From assembly GCA_964596775.1 (NCBI GenBank), contig CAZQVN010000024.1:1-51168 (forward strand): a stretch of DNA of 51,168 nucleotides. Reading direction: 5' to 3'. Within the stretch, counting starts at the first letter, position 1. Each line of letters starts with the position of its first letter. A model generated the notes under the pieces. That model worked only from the letters and a program-made list of their open reading frames with translations. It had not been told where the DNA came from and made no database searches. Made by a program: the position numbers and the translations under genes. Shown here in pieces: positions 24,946 through 33,529 of the stretch. Origin of the DNA: CAZQVN01 sp964596775 (GTDB lineage Bacteria > Eisenbacteria > RBG-16-71-46 > JABDJR01 > JAWXBZ01).

Positions 24946-27159
24946 ATGTCCGCGCCGAGCGGAACGAAGCCGCCGCCCCTGCCGAAGAAACCGGTGGACC
25001 GCCGCCGGCCGTTTCTCCGCCTGGAACCCCGGGCCGCCGCGAAGGCACCGGACGGAATCGGCGCCGACTGCGGCTGCTTCACCCCGAAGGAGTTCGGGGA
25101 TCTCGACCAGGCCACGATCGACCTGCTGACCCAGAACGTGGCCGGGATGGGCACGCTGCGCGACGCCCTGGAGACGGCCCGGACGATCGCCAAGGCGGTC
25201 GCCACGGGGCTGGAAGTGGCCATGATCGCCACCGCGATCGGACTCGGCCTCGGCCCGCTGATCGGTGTCGGCCTGGCCGGTCTGGCGCTGATCCGCGAGA
25301 TTATCAAGACCGTCGACGACGTCCTCGAGATCGTCGAGAAAAAAATCATCGGCCGCTTCGTGAAGCGGATCCTTCCCCGGGCCTGCCGCTCCATGCCGAG
25401 CTGGGTTCCGGTGAAGAAGGGGGCGTCGAACATCAAGACCGACGACGATCAGATCGTCGAGGTGCAGGGGATCGTCACCCGGAGCTACCAGAATCCGCTG
25501 GACGTGCCGTTCTTCCAGTGGCACCACTGGTACAACTGGACGATCCACGTGAAGCCCGACGCCGGCTTCGAGAATGTTCTTTCCCCCGCGCTGAACCCGG
25601 CCACCACGGCCCGGAGCGAGACGGGGGAGCGCCCGGTCCAGGAGGGCGGCACGATCGAGCTCATGTGGGACGCCGGCGCCCTGTTCCGGAACCGCGCGCC
25701 CTACGAGAACGGCTTTCCGTCGAACACCGCCGCGCAGCACACCGGGCCGATGGCCCAGGCCGACTGGGCCTGGCCGATGCCGGGGCAGTTCGTCTGGGCG
25801 GCCGGGCGCTGGGTCTACGACTGCAGCCGTGCCACGACCGACGACCGCAACGGCCGGATGCAGACGCTCCTGAACCCGCTGAAGGCGATCGCCACCGCCC
25901 GGCTCGAGGGGTTCAAATTCGCGGAAAACGAGCGCGCGGTGCCGGCCACCCAGTTCATGTTCTTCACCTGCAAACGCGGCGGGTACATCGATCACGACCG
26001 GATCAACGACCGCGATTACGAATTCATCGTCGACCTCCCCGAGGGGCCGGAGGAGGACCTCGAACCGCTGGCGGTGGGGCGGACGGAAAAGGAGGGGCTG
26101 GACTTCGATCACAACACGATCGTGATCCGCCCCCGGCTGCTGATGCACGTCAACACCGGCGCCTTCGGGGCGGCGGGGGGCAAGTCGATCGATCCGGTCG
26201 TGACGCCGATCCCGCCGGAGAAGGGATCGGTGCCGAAGCAGGTCCGGGTCAAGGTGCCCGCCACGTCGCTCGGCGTCGGCGACGACGCTTACGGTTTCGT
26301 CCTGTCACTGGGCTGGTTCGACGCGACGGGCGAGGAGGCGGAGAAGGTCCGGGAGTGCACCGTCGCGCTCAAGAAGATCGAGGGGACGGACAACCGCACG
26401 AAGCGGGACAAGCCGGACGAGATCTCGAAGCTCGTGAAGGAGGCCGAGGAGGAGATCGTCGCCGACGCGAAGAAGAAGGTCCGCGAGAGGATCGTGGCGG
26501 TTCTGGGCGAGGACTTCGGAGGTGTCGTGGCCAGCGTGGCCGGCGCCCTCATCGACTTCTTCGTCACGGAGATCGTCGATGCGTTCCTCTCCGCGTTCAC
26601 CTCTGCCCTCGAAAGCGCCCTGTCTTCCGACGAGGAGTGGCTGGTCCACGTGGGCGTCAACGGGCGCTGGCTGCCGTTCCGGTTCGACTTTGACGGCGAC
26701 GCGGTCGCCCTGAACCGGAACGTCAAGTTCCTGCTGCTCCGGGACACCGAGGCGGTCGTCCTGTCCTTCTCCAGCGTGGACATCGATCCGGTGGGAGAGA
26801 TCATGTTCGAGCCGCACCGGCAGCGGATCATCGATTCCGACGGCACCGAGGTGGCCTGGGACCTGATCTGCGACCCTCCGGGGAGCGCGGCGCAGAAACT
26901 GGCGATCCGGAAGAAGCTCGTCCTGCGCTACGTCTTCAAGCTCCTGACCACGCTGGGAGACGACAACGATCCGCTGGGGATCGTGGAGCAGCGCCACTTC
27001 CGCCTCGGCGACCAGCTGCACGACGGTTTCTTCATGACCGCGTTCTTCACCCGGGCGCTGGACGACCAGCGGACGGTGGTGACGAGCGTCAACGCCCCAC
27101 TGGCCGAGTTCGCCCTCCACTATTCCGTGGACATCAAGAAGCTGCCGGAGCCGGGCTGA
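24946..27159 (+). CDS. Large candidate T6SS effector, no known family
   Basis: I do not recognise a family for this 737-residue protein. It has a Pro/Lys-rich N-terminus, then a hydrophobic Gly/Ala stretch at about 84-118 (VAMIATAIGLGLGPLIGVGL). A beta-rich middle with many aromatics follows (FFQWHHWYNW, ADWAWPMPGQFVWAAGRW), and a second hydrophobic stretch at about 525-560 (ASVAGALIDFFVTEIV) lies just after a charged coiled coil. There is no signal peptide. It starts 1 nt after the peptidoglycan-binding gene, so the three genes form one unit. Two hidden membrane segments in a non-secreted protein beside wall-binding partners fit a membrane-acting effector, but this is inference. No catalytic motif was seen. 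Confidence 0.6.
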   Translation: MSAPSGTKPPPLPKKPVDRRRPFLRLEPRAAAKAPDGIGADCGCFTPKEFGDLDQATIDLLTQNVAGMGTLRDALETARTIAKAVATGLEVAMIATAIGLGLGPLIGVGLAGLALIREIIKTVDDVLEIVEKKIIGRFVKRILPRACRSMPSWVPVKKGASNIKTDDDQIVEVQGIVTRSYQNPLDVPFFQWHHWYNWTIHVKPDAGFENVLSPALNPATTARSETGERPVQEGGTIELMWDAGALFRNRAPYENGFPSNTAAQHTGPMAQADWAWPMPGQFVWAAGRWVYDCSRATTDDRNGRMQTLLNPLKAIATARLEGFKFAENERAVPATQFMFFTCKRGGYIDHDRINDRDYEFIVDLPEGPEEDLEPLAVGRTEKEGLDFDHNTIVIRPRLLMHVNTGAFGAAGGKSIDPVVTPIPPEKGSVPKQVRVKVPATSLGVGDDAYGFVLSLGWFDATGEEAEKVRECTVALKKIEGTDNRTKRDKPDEISKLVKEAEEEIVADAKKKVRERIVAVLGEDFGGVVASVAGALIDFFVTEIVDAFLSAFTSALESALSSDEEWLVHVGVNGRWLPFRFDFDGDAVALNRNVKFLLLRDTEAVVLSFSSVDIDPVGEIMFEPHRQRIIDSDGTEVAWDLICDPPGSAAQKLAIRKKLVLRYVFKLLTTLGDDNDPLGIVEQRHFRLGDQLHDGFFMTAFFTRALDDQRTVVTSVNAPLAEFALHYSVDIKKLPEPG

Positions 27160-27305
27160 TCGCTTCAAATCGTCTGTAACCGCCCCCCGGTTCTTCCGTC
27201 CAACCCCCGTAACGCACACCGGGAGCTGTGAATCGGGGTCCCGACAGCCCCGGATGCGCAAACGCAAATACCTCTATTGGGCCTGGGAAGAAAGGGAGAC
27301 TGACC

Positions 27306-28046
27306 ATGAAGAACCTCCAGATGTACGGCCTGGCGCTTGTCGCGGTCCTGGCCTTCGCCGGATGCGGGAACGACGCATCGATCACCGCTCCGGGGGGAAC
27401 GACCGGCGCGGTCACGCTCGACGTGGCCGATCCGCTCGACGGCGCGCTGAACTCCACGGACGGCACGACCCCCACGGATCACGGACGGCGTCTCGGGCGT
27501 CTCGCCGAGGTCCTGGGGCTGACGCCGGAGCAGAAAGCGGCGGTCGCCGAGGCCTACGCCACGTTCCACGCCGGGGTGCATGCCCTCAAGGCCCAGGTCC
27601 GGGCCGGCACGATGACCCCCGAGGCGGCCCGCGAGGCGGCCGGGCTGCTCCGCGCCGACTTCGAGGCGGCGCTGCAGGTGATCCTCACGGAAGAGCAGTG
27701 GAACAAGCTCCAGGAAATGCGCCAGAACCGGGATAAGAACGGCAACGGTCACCGTGATCCGCAGGATCGCTGGATCGCCTGGCTGACCCGGATCGGCGCC
27801 GACGAAGGGCAGATCGCGGATGTGCTGGCGGAGATGGAAACGGTGAAGACCGGAATGCAGGCCATCCACGCGGAACTCCGGGCCGGCACGATCACGCCGG
27901 CCGAGGCGCGCGAGCGGGCCAGGGCGCTGCGCGATGCCTTCGAGGTGGCGCTCCAGGAGATCCTCACGCCGGAACAGTACGCGGCCCTGCTGGAACTCCG
28001 CCCGGACTGCGACCGGAATCACCCTCCGCGGGGCGGCCGCCGGTAG
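27306..28046 (+). CDS. Spy/CpxP-like periplasmic lipoprotein
   Basis: This is a 246-residue protein with lipobox FAGC. It is highly helical and built of two similar halves: LGLTPEQKAAVAEAYATFH with LTEEQW, and ITPAEARERARAL with LTPEQYAALLEL. LTxxQ motifs in antiparallel helices are the mark of Spy/CpxP-family periplasmic chaperones or metal sensors. A GGGAGA ribosome-binding site precedes ATG 27306. It follows the candidate effector by 146 nt on the same strand but has its own terminator. It might be an envelope-stress protein or an immunity factor; the sequence does not decide. Confidence 0.75.
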   Translation: MKNLQMYGLALVAVLAFAGCGNDASITAPGGTTGAVTLDVADPLDGALNSTDGTTPTDHGRRLGRLAEVLGLTPEQKAAVAEAYATFHAGVHALKAQVRAGTMTPEAAREAAGLLRADFEAALQVILTEEQWNKLQEMRQNRDKNGNGHRDPQDRWIAWLTRIGADEGQIADVLAEMETVKTGMQAIHAELRAGTITPAEARERARALRDAFEVALQEILTPEQYAALLELRPDCDRNHPPRGGRR

Positions 28047-28069
28047 ATTCCCGATCCCCTCAAATGAAG

Positions 28070-28105
28070 GGACCGGAGGCAGGCGCCTCCGGTCCTCTCT
28101 CTTTT
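28070..28105 (+). terminator. Intrinsic terminator after the Spy-like gene
   Basis: GGACCGGAGGC (28070-28080) and its exact complement (28085-28095) form an 11-bp stem with a 4-nt loop, followed by TCTCTCTTTTCC. The T-rich tail is on the plus strand, so it serves the Spy-like gene rather than the convergent kinase gene, whose stop lies at 28110. Confidence 0.85.
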
Positions 28106-28109
28106 CCGG

Positions 28110-30419
28110 CTACTTCATTTCCAGTTTCGTGATCTTCCAGTGATCGCCGCTCTTCGTCAGCCGGATCACGAGGTCGCGCTCGATGGTCTGGTCCTTGCCG
28201 GCCTTGAACGACAGCGTCCGCGCTTCGTGAACCGACGCGGTGGCCGTCGTTCCGGCGACATCGACGTTTCCGATCCGGAGATCCACGCCCATCGACTTGA
28301 GGTCGTTGAACGAGTCGGCCAGCCGTTTCTTTTCCCCCCCGGACAGGCCGTCCCAGAGCGCCGCGTACTGATCCGCGCTGAGATTTTCCAGGGCCCGCTC
28401 GTAGCGGGTGAGCACCGTCCGGATCGCCTCCTGGTCCGCCGCCGCCGGGTCCGCGGCGGGCGGATCCGGCCTCGCCGGGGTCGACCGGGCGGGCGGTGAG
28501 GTGGCCGGCGGCGGCTCCTGGATCGCCGTTTCCGTCCGACCCGGTTCAGCCGCCCGTTTCGCGATCAGGTCGTCGCGCCAGCGCAGCGCCGCGGCATCAC
28601 CGGGAGCCAGGGCCAGCAGTTCGTTGATCTCCGCCTCGCCCCGGGCAAAATCCTTTGCCGCGATCCGGTCCGGAATCCGCTTCCGCAACTGGGTGATGCG
28701 CTCCTCCTTCGACCGCCACTCCGCGATCAGCTGCTTCTGGCGGAGGGCTTCGGTATCGCCGGGGACGAGGCTCAGGATCTCGACGATCCCGCGGCCGGCG
28801 GCGTCGAGATCCTTCCGGGCCAGCGCCGCGGACACGTCCGACCGGAGACGGGTGAGCCGCGCGTTGTCCGGGGCGGCGGCGCCCGAGGAGCGGTCCGGCC
28901 CGGACGGGGTCGCGGACTCCGATCCGCCCGGCGTTCCCGCGGGGTCGCCGGGCGGCGGGTCGGCGGGGGGGAGCAACGGCGTCCGGTCCGGTTCGGTGGT
29001 CTGGACCGCGGTCACGGCCGCCGGCTCGGGGGCCGGTTTGGGCCGGAACGTGAGGAACAGGCCGGCGGCGATCACCACGGCGGCCGCGGCGCCCCCGATC
29101 AGGACGATGTTCGGCTTCCGGCCGGCGGCCGCGCCGGGGCCGCCGGTGTCGGCGCCGGCATACGCCGGGTGCGGGGCCTGCGTGGCCGCGGCGGTTGCCG
29201 ATGGCGGCTGCCCTCCGAACCGGTTCCCGGCCGCCGTGCCTGGGGCGGTGCCTCCCGCCGCCGTGCCCGGGGTCGCCGCCACGGACCGCGGCGTTTCCTG
29301 CCGCGTGGCGTCGGCCTCCGGCACGTCCGAAACCGCCCGGGTGGCCATGGGATCGACGACACCCGTGCCGCCGGAGCGCGTGGCCTGCGTCCGCCCGGAC
29401 GATGCCGTGCGGATCCCCAGCCGTTCGGCCACCTCTCCGGCCGTGGCCGGACGGTTCTCCGCCTCCTTTTCCAGGCAGGCGGCCAGCACGGCCTCCCACT
29501 CGGGCGGGAGCGCTTCGCCGGTTTCGCCGAGGTCGCGCCGGCGGGCCTCGACCGTCGGCGGTTTGGCCCGGAGCACCTGCTGGACGATGTCGCCGGAATG
29601 GAACGGCGGCTTGCCGGTGAGCAGGTCGTAGAGCGTGGCGCCGAGCGCGTACACGTCGTCGGTGACGCTGACCGGGTCGCCCATCATCTGCTGCGGGCTC
29701 ATGTAGGCCAGGGTGCCCGAGGTGTCGCGGTCGTTCGTGATCCGGGTGCGCGAGTCGCTGACGCTCCGGGAAATGCCGAAGTCCGCCACCTTGAGGTCGC
29801 GATGGTCGTCGATCATCAGGTTGGCCGGCTTCAGGTCGCGGTGGATGATCTGGACCTTGTGATGCGCGTAGTCCAGCGCCTCGCAGAGCTGCGCGATCCA
29901 CGGGGACAGTTCGGTCGGCCCGAAGCAGCGCTCCGCCCGCCCGGCCCGCAGGTGCACCAGCGTGCCGCCGGGCACGTACTCCATGGCGATCCCCACCACG
30001 TCCGGCGACTGGAGGAAGCCGTAGGTCCGCACGATGTTCGGATGGGTGAGACGGAGGCTGTAGCGGGTTTCCCGCTTGAGATCCTCCACCGCGTCCGGAT
30101 TGGAGATGATCATCTCGGACAGGAACTTGATGGCCACGTCCATCCGCAGTTCCTCGTCGTGGGCCTGCCAGACGGCGCCGAATCCGCCCCGGCCGAGGAG
30201 CTTCTTGAGTGTGTAGCGGTTGAGGATACGGAGGCCGGGGGTAAAGGGCTGGGCGGCCGTGGCCGCGGGCTCGGTCGGAGACGAAGTCGGCGGAGCGGTC
30301 GGAGTCCCGCCCGCCGGGCCCGTTTCCTTGCGCGAGGTGTCCGAGACGCGGGTGGCGTGGGGGTCGTCACCCGGTTCGAGCCTGCGGGTCTGATCGTCGT
30401 TCCGGCCGGATTCGTTCAT
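28110..30419 (-). CDS. Transmembrane Ser/Thr kinase (PpkA-type), NTF2-like sensor tail
   Basis: The 769-residue kinase has an intact catalytic core: Gly loop GRGGFG (76-81), VAIK lysine K98, HRDLKPAN with catalytic D195, and DFG at 213-215. A Pro/Thr-rich linker leads to one transmembrane helix (about 437-458). The outside part contains helical repeats (about 520-620) and ends in an NTF2/SnoaL-like domain (about 655-769, EAIRTVLTRYERALENLS). In T6SS loci such kinases phosphorylate FHA targets to switch on assembly, and a separate FHA protein is encoded at 627-1274. The kinase gene follows the DUF4150 gene by 34 nt but has a TACAAT box 7 nt before its ATG and no Shine-Dalgarno, so it may also have its own start. 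Confidence 0.96.
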   Translation of the reverse strand: MNESGRNDDQTRRLEPGDDPHATRVSDTSRKETGPAGGTPTAPPTSSPTEPAATAAQPFTPGLRILNRYTLKKLLGRGGFGAVWQAHDEELRMDVAIKFLSEMIISNPDAVEDLKRETRYSLRLTHPNIVRTYGFLQSPDVVGIAMEYVPGGTLVHLRAGRAERCFGPTELSPWIAQLCEALDYAHHKVQIIHRDLKPANLMIDDHRDLKVADFGISRSVSDSRTRITNDRDTSGTLAYMSPQQMMGDPVSVTDDVYALGATLYDLLTGKPPFHSGDIVQQVLRAKPPTVEARRRDLGETGEALPPEWEAVLAACLEKEAENRPATAGEVAERLGIRTASSGRTQATRSGGTGVVDPMATRAVSDVPEADATRQETPRSVAATPGTAAGGTAPGTAAGNRFGGQPPSATAAATQAPHPAYAGADTGGPGAAAGRKPNIVLIGGAAAAVVIAAGLFLTFRPKPAPEPAAVTAVQTTEPDRTPLLPPADPPPGDPAGTPGGSESATPSGPDRSSGAAAPDNARLTRLRSDVSAALARKDLDAAGRGIVEILSLVPGDTEALRQKQLIAEWRSKEERITQLRKRIPDRIAAKDFARGEAEINELLALAPGDAAALRWRDDLIAKRAAEPGRTETAIQEPPPATSPPARSTPARPDPPAADPAAADQEAIRTVLTRYERALENLSADQYAALWDGLSGGEKKRLADSFNDLKSMGVDLRIGNVDVAGTTATASVHEARTLSFKAGKDQTIERDLVIRLTKSGDHWKITKLEMK

Positions 30420-30426
30420 GAAGCGG

Positions 30427-30432
30427 ATTGTA
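30427..30432 (-). promoter_or_regulatory. -10-like box at kinase start codon
   Basis: TACAAT on the minus strand ends 7 nt before the ATG of the kinase gene. No -35 consensus is seen upstream. Transcription from it would give a leaderless kinase mRNA. Confidence 0.35.
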
Positions 30433-30453
30433 GCCTTTCTGGTCGGAAATCTC

Positions 30454-30867
30454 CTACGGGGCCACGAGAACCTTGACCTGGCTCGGAACGGTCTGCAGGC
30501 CGACCGTGTTCGCGTTGTTGCCGTTCTGCCCGGTCATGGAGGTGACGTGCACGACCGCGCTCCCCTCGGCCTTCACCTTGCTGGAACCCTTCTTGTAGCT
30601 GATCTTCCCCTTGAACTGGTTGGAGACGAGCCCGCCGGCCACGCCGGGTTCGTCGCCGGTGGACATGGGGATCTCCGACTTGACGGTCAGCGTCTGGGAG
30701 CCGCAGATCTTGACCTTGGTGGAGCCGCCGGTGGCCTGGCCGCACATGCCGATGTTCGGATAGGGGATCGGCACCGGGGCGGGAGCGGGAGGGGCCGGTG
30801 TCTTGCACACGTCGGTCGGCCCGGTCGTCATGCAGACGCCCATGCTTTTTGTCGAAGCGGGCAGCAT
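30454..30867 (-). CDS. DUF4150 PAAR-like spike-tip protein
   Basis: The 137-residue protein has the DUF4150 opening PTDVCKTPAPPAPAPVPIPY followed by a beta-rich core (GSTKVKICGSQTLTVKSEIP). DUF4150 proteins are PAAR-like and cap the VgrG trimer. Here the sequence ends with the domain, so any toxin must be carried by another protein. An AGGAGA ribosome-binding site lies 7 nt before the ATG. It is clustered with DUF3540, pentapeptide and DUF2169 genes, the usual accessory set for such tips. Confidence 0.87.
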   Translation of the reverse strand: MLPASTKSMGVCMTTGPTDVCKTPAPPAPAPVPIPYPNIGMCGQATGGSTKVKICGSQTLTVKSEIPMSTGDEPGVAGGLVSNQFKGKISYKKGSSKVKAEGSAVVHVTSMTGQNGNNANTVGLQTVPSQVKVLVAP

Positions 30868-30881
30868 CGCGAGTTCTCCTT

Positions 30882-31418
30882 TCAGCCCAGCTTGATCTGG
30901 CGTCCGTCGACGACCACGTCCTTGACGGCCTTGCGCACGATCTTGCCGGCGTGGAGCGTGGACTGCTTCTCGATGTTCTTCCGTTCCCGGCCCGCCACCG
31001 TGCGGAGCGTTCCCTCCACGCGCCGGAAGATCGACACGGCCCGTTCGCGGATCTTCTTCACCGTCACGTCCAGCCGGTCGGCGGACATCGTGATCCGGTC
31101 GGAACGGAGATTGATTCCTTCCTTCGCCTCGAGCCGCATCCGGCCCGCGGAGCGCAGCTCCACATCACCGGGGAAGTCCAGGCGGGTCAGCCCCTTTCCG
31201 TCGAGGACGCCGATCACGTAGAGATCGTCTTCGTGGCCGATCGTCAGGACGACGTCGCCGACCTCCGGCCGGTAGGGGTAGGCGAGGGCGATCACCGCGC
31301 GGTGGAGTTCGCCGTCGATTTCGAGCAGCAGTGCGGCGTCCATCACGCCGCGGACGAGCGCCGGGCCGAGATGCGTGTCGGGCATCGAGCCGATTACAGC
31401 CTGGTTTTGGGCTTCCAT
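30882..31418 (-). CDS. DUF3540-like T6SS accessory protein
   Basis: I chose ATG 31418 (178 residues) because GGAGGCGGAAAC precedes it; a longer frame lacks support. The N-terminal part (ALAYPYRPEVGDVVLTIGHED) is a small OB-like barrel. A short parallel-strand stretch follows (VELRSAGRMRLEAKEGINLR), and then helices. This order fits DUF3540, found with DUF2169, DUF4150 and pentapeptide proteins in T6SS spike cassettes. Its role is probably to adapt the PAAR-like tip to its cargo. The first 25 nt overlap the end of the pentapeptide gene. Confidence 0.77.
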   Translation of the reverse strand: MEAQNQAVIGSMPDTHLGPALVRGVMDAALLLEIDGELHRAVIALAYPYRPEVGDVVLTIGHEDDLYVIGVLDGKGLTRLDFPGDVELRSAGRMRLEAKEGINLRSDRITMSADRLDVTVKKIRERAVSIFRRVEGTLRTVAGRERKNIEKQSTLHAGKIVRKAVKDVVVDGRQIKLG

Positions 31419-33529
31419 GTTTCCGCCTCCAGCAGATCCTTGTCGGTGTCCTTGAGACCCTTCGTGCGGGCGCCGGAGAGATTGGCGCCCTCCTTCGATA
31501 TGTCGTGAAAATTCGCGCCGGACAGGTTCGCGCCGGAAAAGTCGGCGATGTCCGCCTTCGCGTGGGAAAAATCGGCGTATTCGAGATCGGTGTCGGCAAA
31601 CTGTGCTCCGCGGACGTCCGCGGACACGAACCGGCACTGCCGGGCCCGGATGCCCGGGAGTTTCGCCTTGACGAGATCCGCATCCTCGAACGCGGAGTCG
31701 CTGATGTCCGACTTCATGAACACGGACTCGCGAAGCTTCGCCTTGCTCAGGTCGGCGGCTTCCAGCTTCACCCCGTCGAAGACGGCGCCTTCCAGCTTCG
31801 CCCCGATCAGCTCCGCGTGCTTCATCACGCAGTTCACGAACCGGGCGCGGGTGCAGTCGCTTCCGGCCAGGCTGAACTGGGTCAGGTTGCAGTTTTCGAA
31901 CCGGATGCCGGAGAGGTCCGTGTCGGCGCAGCTGGAGCGGGAGAAGTCGGTGTCGCCGAGCAGGGCCTTGCGGAGGTCGCTGCCGTCCAGCGTGCAGTGC
32001 CAGATGTTCGCCTTGCGGAAGTCGGTGCCGTCGAGGACGACCTCGGTCAGTTCGGTGTTGTGGAGCGTGGCGCCGGAAAAGACGGCGCGGGTGAGGTCGG
32101 CCTTTTCCATGTCGGCAAACTTGAGGTTCGCGTCGCTCAGGTCGGCGCTCTTGAGCACGGCGCGGGCGAACACGGCCTTGTTGAGGTTCGCTCCGCGGAA
32201 CTTCGCGCCGGTCAGGGTGCAGTCGCTGAAGTCGGTGCCGGTCAGGTCGCGGCCGCTGAAGTCGACGCCGGTAAAATCGAGCAGGGAGACGTCGGCGTTC
32301 CGGAGATCGGTCGTGGCGAGGATGCGGGGCTCGATGACGGCGTCACTGAACGTGCCGCGGCGGAGGTCGCTTTTGTCGAGGACGGACCCCGTGAGGTCGG
32401 CACGCGTGAAGTTCGCCTCGCGGAGGTCGGATCCCTCGAACCGTGAGTTCCTGAGAACAGCATTGATGAACCAGGCGCCCGTCAACACGGCACCGTCCAG
32501 CCGGGCGCCGGACAGGTCGGCCTCGGAAAAATCGGACTTTTCCGCGTTGATCCGGCTCAGATCCATTCCTGCGAGCTTTGCCCGGACAAAGGAGGTTCCG
32601 TGCATTTTTCTGCCGGCCAGCGGCACGCCGACGAGTTCGGCTTCACCGAAATAGAAACCGCTCAGATCGTCGGGGAGGTCCTTCGGGTTTTCAATGCGGG
32701 CGCCGAGAAAGTGCAGGCCGGACAACCGGGAACCCCTGAAATCCACATCGGTCAGGGTGCAGCCGGACCAGCTCGTGTCCTCCTGGTCGGTGTTCCTCAG
32801 GCTGGTGGCCGACAGCCCTGAATCGGCGATCCGGGCCGCGGCGAACCGGCTTTCCTCGAACGATCCACCGTCGAATGAGCACTGGCTGAGCACCGCCTTC
32901 TCGAAAAGACACTTCCGAAACAAGGCATTCTTCAGCACCAGGGCGGTGATCCAGGTTGCGGGAAACTCCGCGCCCTCGGCGGTCAGGTTTTCCGCGGTCA
33001 TGTTGCTCAGGGTGCAGGACTCGAACCTGGAGCGGGCAAGATCGGCTCCGGCCACATCGGAGTCGTTCAGGATGACCGAGTTCCAGCGAGCGCCCAGGAT
33101 GCGGACTCCGGACAGGACACAACTGGAGATCATCGAGGAGGTCATCGTCATGTCCTCCAGGACAGCATTCTCCAGATTGCAATCCGTCATCGTGCAGACC
33201 TTGAGGCTGGCCCCGGTGAACGTTGCGGCTGCCAGCGTGCAGTCGTCGAAAATGAAGGTTTCGAGGTTTGTCCGGCTGAAGTCCGCTCCGTCGAGGTCAC
33301 ACTCGCTCAGCGAACCGCGAAACAGACGGCTTCCCGAGAGGCGCGCGCCGCGCATCGAAACGCCGGTCAGGTTGATCCCGGAGAGGTCGAGGCCGGTGAG
33401 ATCCGTCCCGTCGAGATTACCCGAGGCAATCGGAAGCGCGGCAACGGAGTGCCCCGCCCTGGCCCGGGCCAGCCACTCCGCGGCCGTCATCCGAGTGGCG
33501 TTGTACACATAGGGATTATGGTCCGGCAA
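31394..33529 (-). CDS. Long pentapeptide-repeat protein of the spike cassette
   Basis: Nearly the whole 711-residue protein is built of pentapeptide repeats A(D/N)LxX, for example LTGLDLSGINLTGVSMRGAR, which fold as a right-handed quadrilateral beta-helix. After a short N-terminal helix (MTAAEWLARARAG) there are over a hundred repeat units. The gene overlaps the DUF2169-pentapeptide gene before it by 14 nt and the DUF3540 gene after it by 25 nt, so the set is tightly coupled. A long rod of this type could act as scaffold or adaptor between cargo and spike. No enzymatic domain was seen. Confidence 0.93.
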   Translation of the reverse strand: MPDHNPYVYNATRMTAAEWLARARAGHSVAALPIASGNLDGTDLTGLDLSGINLTGVSMRGARLSGSRLFRGSLSECDLDGADFSRTNLETFIFDDCTLAAATFTGASLKVCTMTDCNLENAVLEDMTMTSSMISSCVLSGVRILGARWNSVILNDSDVAGADLARSRFESCTLSNMTAENLTAEGAEFPATWITALVLKNALFRKCLFEKAVLSQCSFDGGSFEESRFAAARIADSGLSATSLRNTDQEDTSWSGCTLTDVDFRGSRLSGLHFLGARIENPKDLPDDLSGFYFGEAELVGVPLAGRKMHGTSFVRAKLAGMDLSRINAEKSDFSEADLSGARLDGAVLTGAWFINAVLRNSRFEGSDLREANFTRADLTGSVLDKSDLRRGTFSDAVIEPRILATTDLRNADVSLLDFTGVDFSGRDLTGTDFSDCTLTGAKFRGANLNKAVFARAVLKSADLSDANLKFADMEKADLTRAVFSGATLHNTELTEVVLDGTDFRKANIWHCTLDGSDLRKALLGDTDFSRSSCADTDLSGIRFENCNLTQFSLAGSDCTRARFVNCVMKHAELIGAKLEGAVFDGVKLEAADLSKAKLRESVFMKSDISDSAFEDADLVKAKLPGIRARQCRFVSADVRGAQFADTDLEYADFSHAKADIADFSGANLSGANFHDISKEGANLSGARTKGLKDTDKDLLEAETWKPKTRL

